Part shown: positions 1 to 7,735 of the stretch, one piece after another | Layout: every line of letters starts with the position of its first letter | Numbering within the stretch: the first letter of the stretch is position 1 | Source of the DNA: Cohaesibacter celericrescens | GTDB lineage: Bacteria; Pseudomonadota; Alphaproteobacteria; Rhizobiales; Cohaesibacteraceae | Assembly (NCBI RefSeq): GCF_002866925.1 | Contig: NZ_PKUQ01000001.1 | Coordinates: 310,001-374,000, forward strand | Reading direction: 5' to 3' | Length of the DNA: 64,000 nucleotides | Made by a program: the position numbers and the translations under genes | Notes under the pieces: model-generated | Seen by the model: the letters and a program-made list of their open reading frames with translations, nothing else | What the model was told of the DNA's origin: nothing | Databases searched by the model: none

Positions 1-1236
1 CAGGCGCGACAAAAAGGCATCTGCTTTTTCTTGCTCAGCGGGACTTTCGGGGTCAAGCAACAACAACACATGGAAATTGCCATCCCCGACATGACCGACC
101 GTTGTGGCGACAAATCCATTGTCTTCCAAATCCTGCTGCGTTTGCGTCACACATTCAGCGAGTCGGGAAATCGGCACACAAGCATCTGTCGAAATGCCCT
201 TGGCACCTGGCCGCAACTCATGCGATGCCCAATAGGCATCATGGCGCGCCGTCCACAACTTGGTTCGGTCTTCAGCACGAGACGCGGATTGAAAATCGGA
301 TCCGCCGCAATCGGCAACGATCTCGCCGAATAATTCGATCTGTTCCGCCACACCCGTTTCTGTACCGTGGAATTCCACCAGCAAGGTTGGTCGCTCGACC
401 AGATCCAGTTTGGAATAGAGATTACACGCCCGTATTTGCATCACATCAAGCAATTCAATCCGCGCAATGGGAATCCCGCACTGAATGGTCATGATCGTGG
501 CGTTGCAAGCACTTTCCAAATCAGGAAATCCACACATTCCGCCAGCAATGGCTTGCGGTATGCCCGACAGCTTCAGCGTCACTTCGGTAATAATGCCCAA
601 CGTGCCTTCGGATCCAACCAACAGACGGGTCAAATCGTAACCAGCAGAGCTTTTTTTGGCACGGCTCGCCGTTGTGATGATTTTACCGTCAGGCATAACA
701 GCCTTCAGCGAAACCACATTGTCTTTCATGGTGCCATAACGCACCGCATTGGTGCCCGAAGCACGTGTCGCAGCCATCCCCCCGAACGAAGCATCGGCAC
801 CGGGATCAATAGGGAAAAACAAACCTGTATCGCGCAAATAATCATTCAATTGCTTGCGCGTCACCCCCGCTTCAACCGTACAATTGAGATCCTCGGGATG
901 CACTTCAACCACCGCATTCATCTGGGACAAGTCAATAGAAATGCCGCCAAACGGAGCGTTGAGATGGCCTTCAAGCGAAGACCCCGTACCAAACGCAATC
1001 ACTGGCACGTCATGCTCGTTGCACAGCGTCACAACGTCAGAAACCTCTTGGGTGTTTTTGACAAAAACCACCCCATCCGGCATCTGATTTTTCAAATTTG
1101 TGGTCGTATGGCCATGCTGTTCTCTAAAGGACGCACCCGTCGTAAAGCGGTCGTCAAAACGCTGCTTAAGCAGATCACACACAGCAGCGGTTGCAGCATC
1201 ATCTCTAACCCGGCTGAAATGAGGTTCGGTCACCAT
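1..1236 (-). CDS. FAD-linked oxidase, D-lactate dehydrogenase (cytochrome) type, 3' end cut by window
   Basis: Flavoprotein of the GlcD/Dld group, expected to oxidise D-lactate or a similar 2-hydroxy acid and pass electrons to cytochrome c or quinone. Read on the minus strand from ATG at 1236, 412 codons are visible without a stop, so the C-terminus lies outside the window. The FAD_binding_4 (PCMH) fold is seen in FGTGSSLEGH, PIDPGADASFGG and ASGTNAVRYG, followed by LLVGSEGTLGIITEVTLKLS. The C-terminal FAD-oxidase domain is marked by GHVGDGNFH, the usual metal or substrate-binding histidines. The family is clear. The substrate is inferred, and glycolate or D-2-hydroxyglutarate are alternatives. 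Confidence 0.85.
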   Translation of the reverse strand, partial: MVTEPHFSRVRDDAATAAVCDLLKQRFDDRFTTGASFREQHGHTTTNLKNQMPDGVVFVKNTQEVSDVVTLCNEHDVPVIAFGTGSSLEGHLNAPFGGISIDLSQMNAVVEVHPEDLNCTVEAGVTRKQLNDYLRDTGLFFPIDPGADASFGGMAATRASGTNAVRYGTMKDNVVSLKAVMPDGKIITTASRAKKSSAGYDLTRLLVGSEGTLGIITEVTLKLSGIPQAIAGGMCGFPDLESACNATIMTIQCGIPIARIELLDVMQIRACNLYSKLDLVERPTLLVEFHGTETGVAEQIELFGEIVADCGGSDFQSASRAEDRTKLWTARHDAYWASHELRPGAKGISTDACVPISRLAECVTQTQQDLEDNGFVATTVGHVGDGNFHVLLLLDPESPAEQEKADAFLSRL

Positions 1237-1463
1237 TATTTATCTTTCTTCTTTAGCCCTTGCATAAAACCGAACCTAGCAAAATTATTTCGAAAACAAA
1301 ACCGCTTACCGCACTGCCGCATAGCAAATCTGCAATGCAATTTTCAACGATCCCCTTGAAAGAGGGCTTGGGATTTATCCAACATTGCCTATACTGCCCC
1401 CATCGCCAGACTGAGCCATCTGATTCAATTGTTGCAGCAGCAAGAAGGACTGAGACAAGACTT

Positions 1464-3092
1464 ATGCGTTGGTTAAACCCGTTGCAACTGTCAAAAAGCT
1501 GGATTGAACCCAACTGGCGTGTCTATCTTTCCACACAACAACCCAAATTGTGGTTTCTTGCGATTGTCATTGGCATGTTGGTTTCATGTGCGGCAATTGT
1601 CTTTCGTCTCGGCATTGGTGCGGTGCAGTGGCTCTGGCTTGGAACCAATAGCGAAAGTATTCTGACAGCGGTGCAAAACACACCTGCATGGGTGGTTATC
1701 CTTGCCCCCACAATCGGTGGACTGGTTGTTGGTTTGTTTCTGGAATATGTCCACCCGATCAAACGAGCAGAAGCCGTGGCCGATGTTATCGAGGCCCGTG
1801 CCCATGGCGGCAAGGGGCTTCGCTTCTGGCAAGGGCTAGACAGCGCAGCGGTGACCATCATTTCACTGGGAGCTGGTGCCAGTGCTGGCCGTGAGGGGCC
1901 CATTGTGCATTTGGGAGCCAGCCTTGCCAAAATGCTTTGCGAGGCTTTTTCTCTCACACCGGCGTCCAAAAAAACGCTTCTGGCCTGTGGCGTCGCCAGT
2001 GCTGTTTCGGCTTCCTTTAACGCCCCCATCGCAGGGGTCTTGTTTGCCCATGAAGTCATTCTCGGCCACTATGCCCTGACGGCATTTGTGCCCATTGTGC
2101 TCGCCTCTGCCATGGGCACTATGCTCTCACGCCTTTACTTTGGCGACATCGCAGCCTTTGATATTCCCGCCTATCAAATCACATCCTACTGGGAAATGCC
2201 TGCCTTTGCGCTGCTTGGCCTGACATGCGCATTTGTCGCAGTTCTGTTCCAGTTCACCTTGATGGGCACAGACTGGGTCGCTCGACACGTCAAAATGCCC
2301 CTGCCCTTGCGCCCAGTGATAGGCGGCTTTCTGATTGGTTGCATAGCTCTCTATTATCCCGAAATACTCGGAGTCGGCTATGAAGCAACCGACAAAGCCC
2401 TGCACCAACAATTGCCACTGGCGATGCTGTTTGGTCTGATCATTGCCAAAACGGCAGCCACCGCGATCACACTAGCGTCGCGTTTTGGCGGCGGGATTTT
2501 CTCTCCTTCTCTCTATGTCGGTGCCATGACGGGCGGCACCTTTGGACTGATCGCTGCACAAGTTTTCCCCGATATGGCTTCAAGCCACGGCCTCTATGCC
2601 ATTTTGGGCATGGGCGCGGTTGCCGCAGCGGTCTTGGGCGCGCCCGTATCCACCACTATGATTGTATTTGAGCTAACCGGCGGCTATGCCTTGTCTATCG
2701 CCCTGCTGCTCACAGTCTCCATCGCCACAGGCATCACTTTGGCACTGCATGGCCGCTCCTATTTCCATTGGCAACTGGAAATGCGCGGCATCTTCCTGCA
2801 AGAAGGTGCGCACAAATTTCTTGTCAAAGAAGTCAAGGTCGCCCAATTCTATAAACCCCTGCCAGAAAATGCCAAAGAAGAGCAACAGCTTTTGCCTCAA
2901 GGCGCACCAACCATTCGCCTCATGGACACATTGGAAAAGGCTCTCAAAGCCTTTGACGCTGTAGGAGGAGAGGATATCGCGGTTCTCGATCCTGAAGACA
3001 AAGGCCGGATCATCGGTTGGGCTCAACAGGTCCAAGCGTTACGCTATTTCAACGACAAGCTCATCAGCACCAATGTCGAAGAGCACCGCTGA
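1464..3092 (+). CDS. ClC-family chloride channel or Cl-/H+ antiporter
   Basis: Integral membrane protein of 542 residues moving chloride across the inner membrane. I chose ATG at 1464 (MRWLNPLQ). An in-frame ATG at 1260 would add 68 residues that look like translated leader. Seen: the gating motif GREGP at residues 142-146 with gate glutamate E144, FNAPIAG at 185-191, GGGIFSPSL at 342-350, and roughly ten or more hydrophobic segments. The soluble tail of about 90 residues resembles a single degenerate CBS domain. Two oddities: the usual first anion motif GSGIP is replaced by HGGKG near 114, and the position of the internal proton glutamate of antiporters reads E197-V198, as in channel-type ClCs, not E-E. 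Channel versus antiporter is therefore open. Confidence 0.9.
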   Translation: MRWLNPLQLSKSWIEPNWRVYLSTQQPKLWFLAIVIGMLVSCAAIVFRLGIGAVQWLWLGTNSESILTAVQNTPAWVVILAPTIGGLVVGLFLEYVHPIKRAEAVADVIEARAHGGKGLRFWQGLDSAAVTIISLGAGASAGREGPIVHLGASLAKMLCEAFSLTPASKKTLLACGVASAVSASFNAPIAGVLFAHEVILGHYALTAFVPIVLASAMGTMLSRLYFGDIAAFDIPAYQITSYWEMPAFALLGLTCAFVAVLFQFTLMGTDWVARHVKMPLPLRPVIGGFLIGCIALYYPEILGVGYEATDKALHQQLPLAMLFGLIIAKTAATAITLASRFGGGIFSPSLYVGAMTGGTFGLIAAQVFPDMASSHGLYAILGMGAVAAAVLGAPVSTTMIVFELTGGYALSIALLLTVSIATGITLALHGRSYFHWQLEMRGIFLQEGAHKFLVKEVKVAQFYKPLPENAKEEQQLLPQGAPTIRLMDTLEKALKAFDAVGGEDIAVLDPEDKGRIIGWAQQVQALRYFNDKLISTNVEEHR

Positions 3093-3133
3093 TGACAGTT
3101 TGGCATATTTTGCGCCTGACAAACCACATTTGT

Positions 3134-3142
3134 TGCTATAAT
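3134..3142 (+). promoter_or_regulatory. extended -10 promoter element for uvrD
   Basis: A perfect TATAAT at 3137-3142 is preceded by TGC at 3134-3136, which gives an extended -10 element. The -35 position is poor (GCCTGA or CCTGAC), as is common with extended -10 promoters. Transcription would start near 3149, inside the left arm of the inverted repeat annotated next. Inferred from sequence only. Confidence 0.4.
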
Positions 3143-3184
3143 GTTCTAATGCTGGATTCGGCAAGGCCCCGCCACCATTAGAAC
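3143..3184 (+). repeat. long inverted repeat in the uvrD leader
   Basis: GTTCTAATG at 3143-3151 is perfectly complementary to CATTAGAAC at 3176-3184. The pairing continues inward with TGG (3153-3155) against CCA (3072+100, i.e. 3172-3174), interrupted by one C-C mismatch. The loop of about 16 nt is G/C rich. It lies right after the -10 element and 46 nt before the uvrD start. There is no T-run behind it, so it is not a simple terminator. It could be an operator or a leader RNA structure. Confidence 0.6.
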
Positions 3185-3229
3185 CGAATGCATCCCTCTT
3201 GAACCGTTAATTTGGACCAGATTGTCTCC

Positions 3230-5614
3230 ATGCCAGACCTTTTTGCCAACAACTCTGCACCTCCGTCTCATGAAATGCAGGAGGACGATCAGGAAGGGAT
3301 TCGGGCCAAACTAGCACGCATGCACCCGACGCCTTATCTTGAAGGCCTCAATCCGGAACAAAAAGAAGCCGTTGAAAGCCTTGATGGTCCCCTGTTGGTT
3401 CTGGCTGGTGCAGGCACAGGAAAAACACGGGTTCTAACGACACGCATCGGTCATATACTGGCCACACGCCGCGCAGCACCTTGGCAAATTCTGTCGGTGA
3501 CCTTCACCAACAAAGCATCGCGTGAGATGAAAGACCGCATTGGTCGGCTGATCGGTGGGTCGGTTGAAGGCATGCAATGGCTGGGCACCTTCCACTCCAT
3601 CGGCGTTAAAATTCTCCGCCGTCACGCCGAACTGGTTGGCCTCAAGTCCAATTTCACCATTCTCGATAGTGACGACCAAATCCGCTTGATGAAACAACTC
3701 ATTCAGGCACAAGGCCTTGATGAAAAACGCTGGCCTGCGCGCCAGCTTGCCGGGTTCATTGATGGCTGGAAAAACCGCGGCCTTTCGCCGGAGCAAGTGC
3801 CACAAGACGAAGCCTTTTTATTCGCGCAAGGCAGCGGCCTCATCCTTTACACCGCCTATCAAGCGCGACTCAAGATTCTCAATGCCTGCGACTTTGGTGA
3901 TCTTTTGCTCGAATGTCTGCGTCTTTTCCGCGAACACCCCGATGTTCTCTCAAGCTACCATAACAAATTCCGCTATATTCTGGTGGACGAGTATCAAGAC
4001 ACCAACGTAGCGCAATATCTCTGGCTGCGCCTCCTCGCCCAATCCAACCACAATATATGCTGTGTTGGCGACGATGACCAATCCATCTATGGCTGGCGCG
4101 GCGCCGAAGTCGACAATATCCTGCGCTTTGAAGCAGATTTCCCCGGCGCAAAGGTCATCCGCCTAGAGCGCAACTATCGCTCGACCGAACATATTTTGGC
4201 CGCGGCGTCTCATTTGATCACCTTCAACCAAGGCCGCCTGGGTAAAACCCTGCATCATCAGATTGAAGACGATGAGGCCGAAAAGGTTACAGTCACATCC
4301 ATCTGGGATTCAGAAGAAGAAGCCCGCACCATCGGTGATCAAATCGAAGCGCAACAGCGCGATGGCCACAATCTCAATGAGATCGCCATTCTGGTGCGTG
4401 CGTCTTTCCAAATGCGGTCGTTTGAGGACCGTTTTGTCACCATGGGCCTCAATTATCGCGTCATCGGCGGCCCGCGCTTTTATGAGCGCGCCGAGATCCG
4501 CGATGCTCTTGCCTATTTCCGTGCTGTTGTGCAGTCAGCTGACGACCTTGCCTTTGGACGGATTGTCAACACACCGCGTCGCGGTTTGGGTGATGCAACC
4601 GTGCGCCAAATTCACGCTTTGGCGCGGCATCAAGAAATCCCGTTGATGGAAGCGGCAGCCGAGCTGGTTGGCACCGAAGACCTCAAACCGCGTGCACGCA
4701 GTTCATTGAAGGGGTTGCTTGGTCAATTCAACCATTGGCGCACGATGCTGTCGACCATGAAACATTCTGAATTGGCTGAAGTCATTCTAGACGAGTCCGG
4801 CTACACCGAAATGTGGCAGAAGGAAAAATCGCCTGACGCGCCCGGCAAACTGGAAAATCTGAAAGAGCTTGTTCGGTCCATTGCAGAATATGAGTCTCTG
4901 CCCAGCTTTTTGGAACATATCGCTCTTGTCATGGATCGGGATTCCGGCGAGACCAACGAAGCAGTTTCTATCATGACCCTTCATTCCGCCAAAGGTCTTG
5001 AGTTTGACTCCGTCTTCTTGCCCGGTTGGGAAGAAGGTCTCTTTCCCCATCAGCGCGCGTTGGATGAAACCGGCAACAAGGGTCTGGAAGAAGAACGCCG
5101 GTTGGCCTATGTCGGAATCACCCGCGCTAAAAAACGCGCCAAGATTTATGTCGCCCAGAACCGCCTCATTCATGGCAAATGGCAAAACTCCATTCCCTCG
5201 CGCTTTCTGGATGAATTGCCCAACAAACATGTCGAAATCGAAGAAACCCAATCCACCTATGGCGGCTATGGCGCATCCGGTGTTGGCGGCTCTATCTATG
5301 GCAAAAGCCGGTTTGATAAATCCGACCCGTTTGAAAGCTCTTACGACACCCCGGGCTGGAAACGCGCACAAGCCAACAAAGCCAACCGATCAAAAAGTGG
5401 GTCCTCACATGGCAGCCACACCTCTCACCTGATCGAGGGCGAACTTGTTGCCAAAAGCGTTTCAGATGGCCCCGCCAAATATGCAGTCGGCGAACGGGTC
5501 TTTCACATCAAATTCGGTTATGGTGAGGTCAAATCTGTTGAAGGCAACAAACTGACCATCCAGTTCCAAACAGGTCAAAAACGCGTTGTCGATTCGTTTG
5601 TAGAAAAGCACTAA
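3230..5614 (+). CDS. uvrD: ATP-dependent DNA helicase UvrD/PcrA
   Basis: Superfamily 1A 3'-5' DNA helicase of nucleotide-excision and mismatch repair, 794 residues. ATG at 3230 (MPDLFANN) is preferred over an in-frame TTG at 3212. Walker A AGAGTGKT has its lysine at K65. Walker B reads VDEYQDTN near residues 252-259, followed by DDDQSIYGWRGA and RLERNYRST. The late motifs TLHSAKGLEFDSVFLPGWEEG and EEERRLAYVGITRAK are intact. The tail ends in a PcrA-like module (GERVFHIKFGYGEVKSVEG), which in PcrA contacts RNA polymerase. It stands alone between the ClC gene and prmA and has its own promoter and a structured leader. Confidence 0.95.
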   Translation: MPDLFANNSAPPSHEMQEDDQEGIRAKLARMHPTPYLEGLNPEQKEAVESLDGPLLVLAGAGTGKTRVLTTRIGHILATRRAAPWQILSVTFTNKASREMKDRIGRLIGGSVEGMQWLGTFHSIGVKILRRHAELVGLKSNFTILDSDDQIRLMKQLIQAQGLDEKRWPARQLAGFIDGWKNRGLSPEQVPQDEAFLFAQGSGLILYTAYQARLKILNACDFGDLLLECLRLFREHPDVLSSYHNKFRYILVDEYQDTNVAQYLWLRLLAQSNHNICCVGDDDQSIYGWRGAEVDNILRFEADFPGAKVIRLERNYRSTEHILAAASHLITFNQGRLGKTLHHQIEDDEAEKVTVTSIWDSEEEARTIGDQIEAQQRDGHNLNEIAILVRASFQMRSFEDRFVTMGLNYRVIGGPRFYERAEIRDALAYFRAVVQSADDLAFGRIVNTPRRGLGDATVRQIHALARHQEIPLMEAAAELVGTEDLKPRARSSLKGLLGQFNHWRTMLSTMKHSELAEVILDESGYTEMWQKEKSPDAPGKLENLKELVRSIAEYESLPSFLEHIALVMDRDSGETNEAVSIMTLHSAKGLEFDSVFLPGWEEGLFPHQRALDETGNKGLEEERRLAYVGITRAKKRAKIYVAQNRLIHGKWQNSIPSRFLDELPNKHVEIEETQSTYGGYGASGVGGSIYGKSRFDKSDPFESSYDTPGWKRAQANKANRSKSGSSHGSHTSHLIEGELVAKSVSDGPAKYAVGERVFHIKFGYGEVKSVEGNKLTIQFQTGQKRVVDSFVEKH

Positions 5615-5792
5615 AAACCAAACACACCAAGGCACCTGCTTGCCTTTGCAGCCCAGACGGTTTATCGACTGACAAAAGCCAAAGCGTTGCCATGACCACT
5701 AAAAAATTGGCCATGAATCTACGCACCCACCCAATATTTCGGCCTTGTCTGATTTCGTAAAACAGAAAAGGCTTGGATTGTGAGACAAAGCC

Positions 5793-6662
5793 ATGCCCCA
5801 ATATCTTTATGCCGAAGGCAACTTGGAAGAAATTCAAACCGCCGCCAAACATCTAGAAAACGTGTTTGAAGAAGACGGCTTTGCAGTCTCCAATTTCGAG
5901 ATTGATGAAGACAACGGCCTTTGGGCTTTGTCACTTTATCCTGCCGAAGAGGGTGTCACCGACACCTACAAGATTGCACTGGCTGAATTATCTGCTCTTT
6001 CCATGCAAATACCGCTCAAAATCAAAGAACTAGAAGACGAAGATTGGGTTAGCAAATCGCTTGAAGGGCTCTCCCCCGTTGAGGCCGGGCGCTTTGTGGT
6101 TCATGGTTCCCACGACAAGGGCCTGAACACCAAAGGCCGGATACCAATTCAGATCAATGCAGGCCAAGCCTTTGGCACGGGACATCACGGCACCACAGCC
6201 GGTTGTCTGAAGATCATCAGCGAAGAGCTGCGCAGCTATAGCCCTTGCCGGATACTCGATCTTGGCACGGGGTCAGGCGTTTTGGCTATCGCATTGGCAA
6301 AATTGCTAAAGCAAGAAGTGATTGCCACGGATATCGACCCTATTTCCATTGAAACAACAAATGAAAATATCCGTATCAATGGGGTACATCCCCTTGTGAA
6401 AACAGCGGTAGCTACGGGCTTCTCACATTCAATTTTTAAGGAAAAAGGCCCATTTGACCTGATCGTTGCCAATATTCTGGCCGGTCCTCTATGCCAAATG
6501 GCTCCAGAACTTGCCGCTCACACCAGCGTTGGTGGCCGCATCATTCTGTCTGGTCTGCTTCCTCATCAACGCGCAAGAGTGATTGCTGCCTATCGCACAC
6601 AAGGTATGCGGCTCATCCGTTCCATCACCCAAGATGGATGGCTGGTTTTGGTGCTCGGGTAA
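5793..6662 (+). CDS. prmA: ribosomal protein L11 methyltransferase
   Basis: Cytosolic SAM-dependent enzyme that trimethylates ribosomal protein L11; 289 residues, the usual length. The N-terminal part is the L11-recognition domain. The Rossmann methyltransferase core starts with LDLGTGSGVLAIALAK near residue 155. IATDIDP is the acidic SAM-ribose loop, and VANILAGPL is the catalytic NxxxxPL-type motif of PrmA. GQAFGTGHHGTT before motif I is a signature of this family. It is followed directly by a strong terminator. A gap of 178 nt separates it from uvrD, so it is probably transcribed separately. Confidence 0.93.
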   Translation: MPQYLYAEGNLEEIQTAAKHLENVFEEDGFAVSNFEIDEDNGLWALSLYPAEEGVTDTYKIALAELSALSMQIPLKIKELEDEDWVSKSLEGLSPVEAGRFVVHGSHDKGLNTKGRIPIQINAGQAFGTGHHGTTAGCLKIISEELRSYSPCRILDLGTGSGVLAIALAKLLKQEVIATDIDPISIETTNENIRINGVHPLVKTAVATGFSHSIFKEKGPFDLIVANILAGPLCQMAPELAAHTSVGGRIILSGLLPHQRARVIAAYRTQGMRLIRSITQDGWLVLVLG

Positions 6663-6670
6663 AGCACCAA

Positions 6671-6706
6671 AAAAGAAAGCGGACCAAAGGCCCGCTTTTC
6701 TTTTTA
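6671..6706 (+). terminator. Rho-independent terminator after prmA
   Basis: The hairpin AAAAGAAAGCGGaCC...GGcCCGCTTTTCTTTT begins 9 nt after the prmA stop and ends in a T-rich run. Its A-rich left arm would also let it act on minus-strand transcripts coming from the small gene at 6813-6980. Confidence 0.85.
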
Positions 6707-6812
6707 GTAATTTCCAGACTATGCCCCAAGACCATTTAGAAAATGAGAAACTTAGGAAACAGCTGTTCAAGCCGATACAAATCACCCAATCGGCCTGAGA
6801 TGCGTATCTTTA

Positions 6813-6980
6813 TCAGAACGGAAGATATTTAGGGTCACCAAGTTTCAACTCATCTGCATCAAAGCCGTTTGCTTCCAGCAAATCGCGGTCGGCAGTGCGT
6901 AGATAGATTTGTAGGTGACGGCGCGCTTCTTCTTCACGTGCAGCAAATATTTTTCCAAGTGTACGGCTAACGATAGACAT
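6813..6980 (-). CDS. small 55-residue protein, DUF1127-like style, partner of the 44-residue protein
   Basis: Too short to be called routinely, but well supported. ATG at 6980 is preceded by AAGGATGA and the frame is open for 55 codons to TGA at 6813. The product starts MSIVSRTLGKIFAAREEE and ends LGDPKYLPF. It is charged and helical with an amphipathic start. Its first 26 residues align without gaps to the 44-residue protein encoded at 7256-7390: M1, R6, R15-E16-E17, A19, R21 and Y26 are shared. The layout resembles short DUF1127/YjiS-type proteins common in rhizobia, but I cannot confirm the family by eye. Function unknown. Confidence 0.6.
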   Translation of the reverse strand: MSIVSRTLGKIFAAREEEARRHLQIYLRTADRDLLEANGFDADELKLGDPKYLPF

Positions 6981-7122
6981 TTCATCATCCTTTTATCATC
7001 AGACCCCGACATCCGGACTCTATGACTTTAGTATAGGTCGAAATTAACCCATGATTAAATATACGTTTCTTCAAATCAGCCATTCAAAAAATGCATGCCT
7101 ATCAAATATGAAGACCAGATAC

Positions 7123-7150
7123 GAAAAAAGCGGGTCGTAACCCGCTTGTT
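7123..7150 (-). terminator. terminator after the 44-residue small gene
   Basis: GCGGGT-cgta-ACCCGC hairpin. Read on the minus strand it is followed by a run of six T. It lies about 105 nt behind the stop of the small gene at 7256-7390 and ahead of the one at 6813-6980, so the two small genes are probably separate transcripts. Confidence 0.75.
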
Positions 7151-7255
7151 TCCTTGGAACTAATTTGTTGAACGGTATTCCTTCCGTCCGGCGCTTTGAT
7201 CGGCTTCCATCCTGCTCCCTTCAGCAGCTGGAGCCGTTAAAAGCACCCCAAGTCA

Positions 7256-7390
7256 TTAATCTTTTGAATCTGTAGAAATTTCGAGCATGGTGTCGATACC
7301 GTGGTCAGCCATGTAAGTACTTACAAAACGCTCTGCCTGTTCTTCACGGGACTGGATGTAACGATCGAAAGCGCGGTTAAAGAAGTTCAT
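7256..7390 (-). CDS. small 44-residue protein related to the 55-residue neighbour
   Basis: ATG at 7390 sits behind AAAGGAAAAACATT, a good ribosome binding site, and the frame closes with TAA at 7256. The product begins MNFFNRAFDRYIQSREEQ and continues AERFVSTYMADHG. The pattern of a hydrophobic start, then REEQAxR, then a Y near residue 26 repeats that of the 55-residue protein downstream. A terminator follows. I do not recognise a function. Similar short REEQA-type proteins are frequent in Hyphomicrobiales and are often linked to stress or sRNA regulons, but that link is only an inference here. Confidence 0.6.
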   Translation of the reverse strand: MNFFNRAFDRYIQSREEQAERFVSTYMADHGIDTMLEISTDSKD

Positions 7391-7735
7391 AATGTTTTTC
7401 CTTTTGGTTTCTGTCAGTCATGCTTGACTTACATCAACAATATGGTGCATTGCGGTGATTTGAAAAAGAGCCAATTGCTCAAGACTGCCATGCGAATATT
7501 GCATATCGAAAATATGAGCTCCGCGTTAAACGCAAATACGGGTTAAGACCTAGGTGATATATATCAGGTTAGAACACCTGCATTCGGTTGCGAGACCGGA
7601 CCAAATTTGCCACTTTAGCCCTATGTAGATAAGCGCCCCATCGATGTGTCGGTGGTTGCAAAAACCTTTGCCAATCCACTCCTATTTCCATTAGAAATCA
7701 ATAAATGTCATTATGAATCCCAGAGGATTTCGTCC
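7391..7735. other. 345-nt divergent intergenic region between a small gene and Xaa-Pro aminopeptidase
   Basis: No gene seen. It holds the ribosome binding site and presumably the promoter of the small gene to the left, and the leader of the aminopeptidase to the right. A perfect 12-bp palindrome TGATATATATCA sits at 7555-7566. A GTG at 7646 opens the aminopeptidase frame earlier but lacks a good ribosome binding site. Confidence 0.5.

Noticed and set aside
367..1359. 330-codon open frame opposite the FAD-linked oxidase
   Set aside because: The minus strand encodes a full FAD_binding_4 protein there. The plus-strand product has no motif.
3143..3160. LexA (SOS) box upstream of uvrD
   Set aside because: The rhizobial consensus GTTC-N7-GTTC is not met; only one GTTC is present and the second position reads GGAT.
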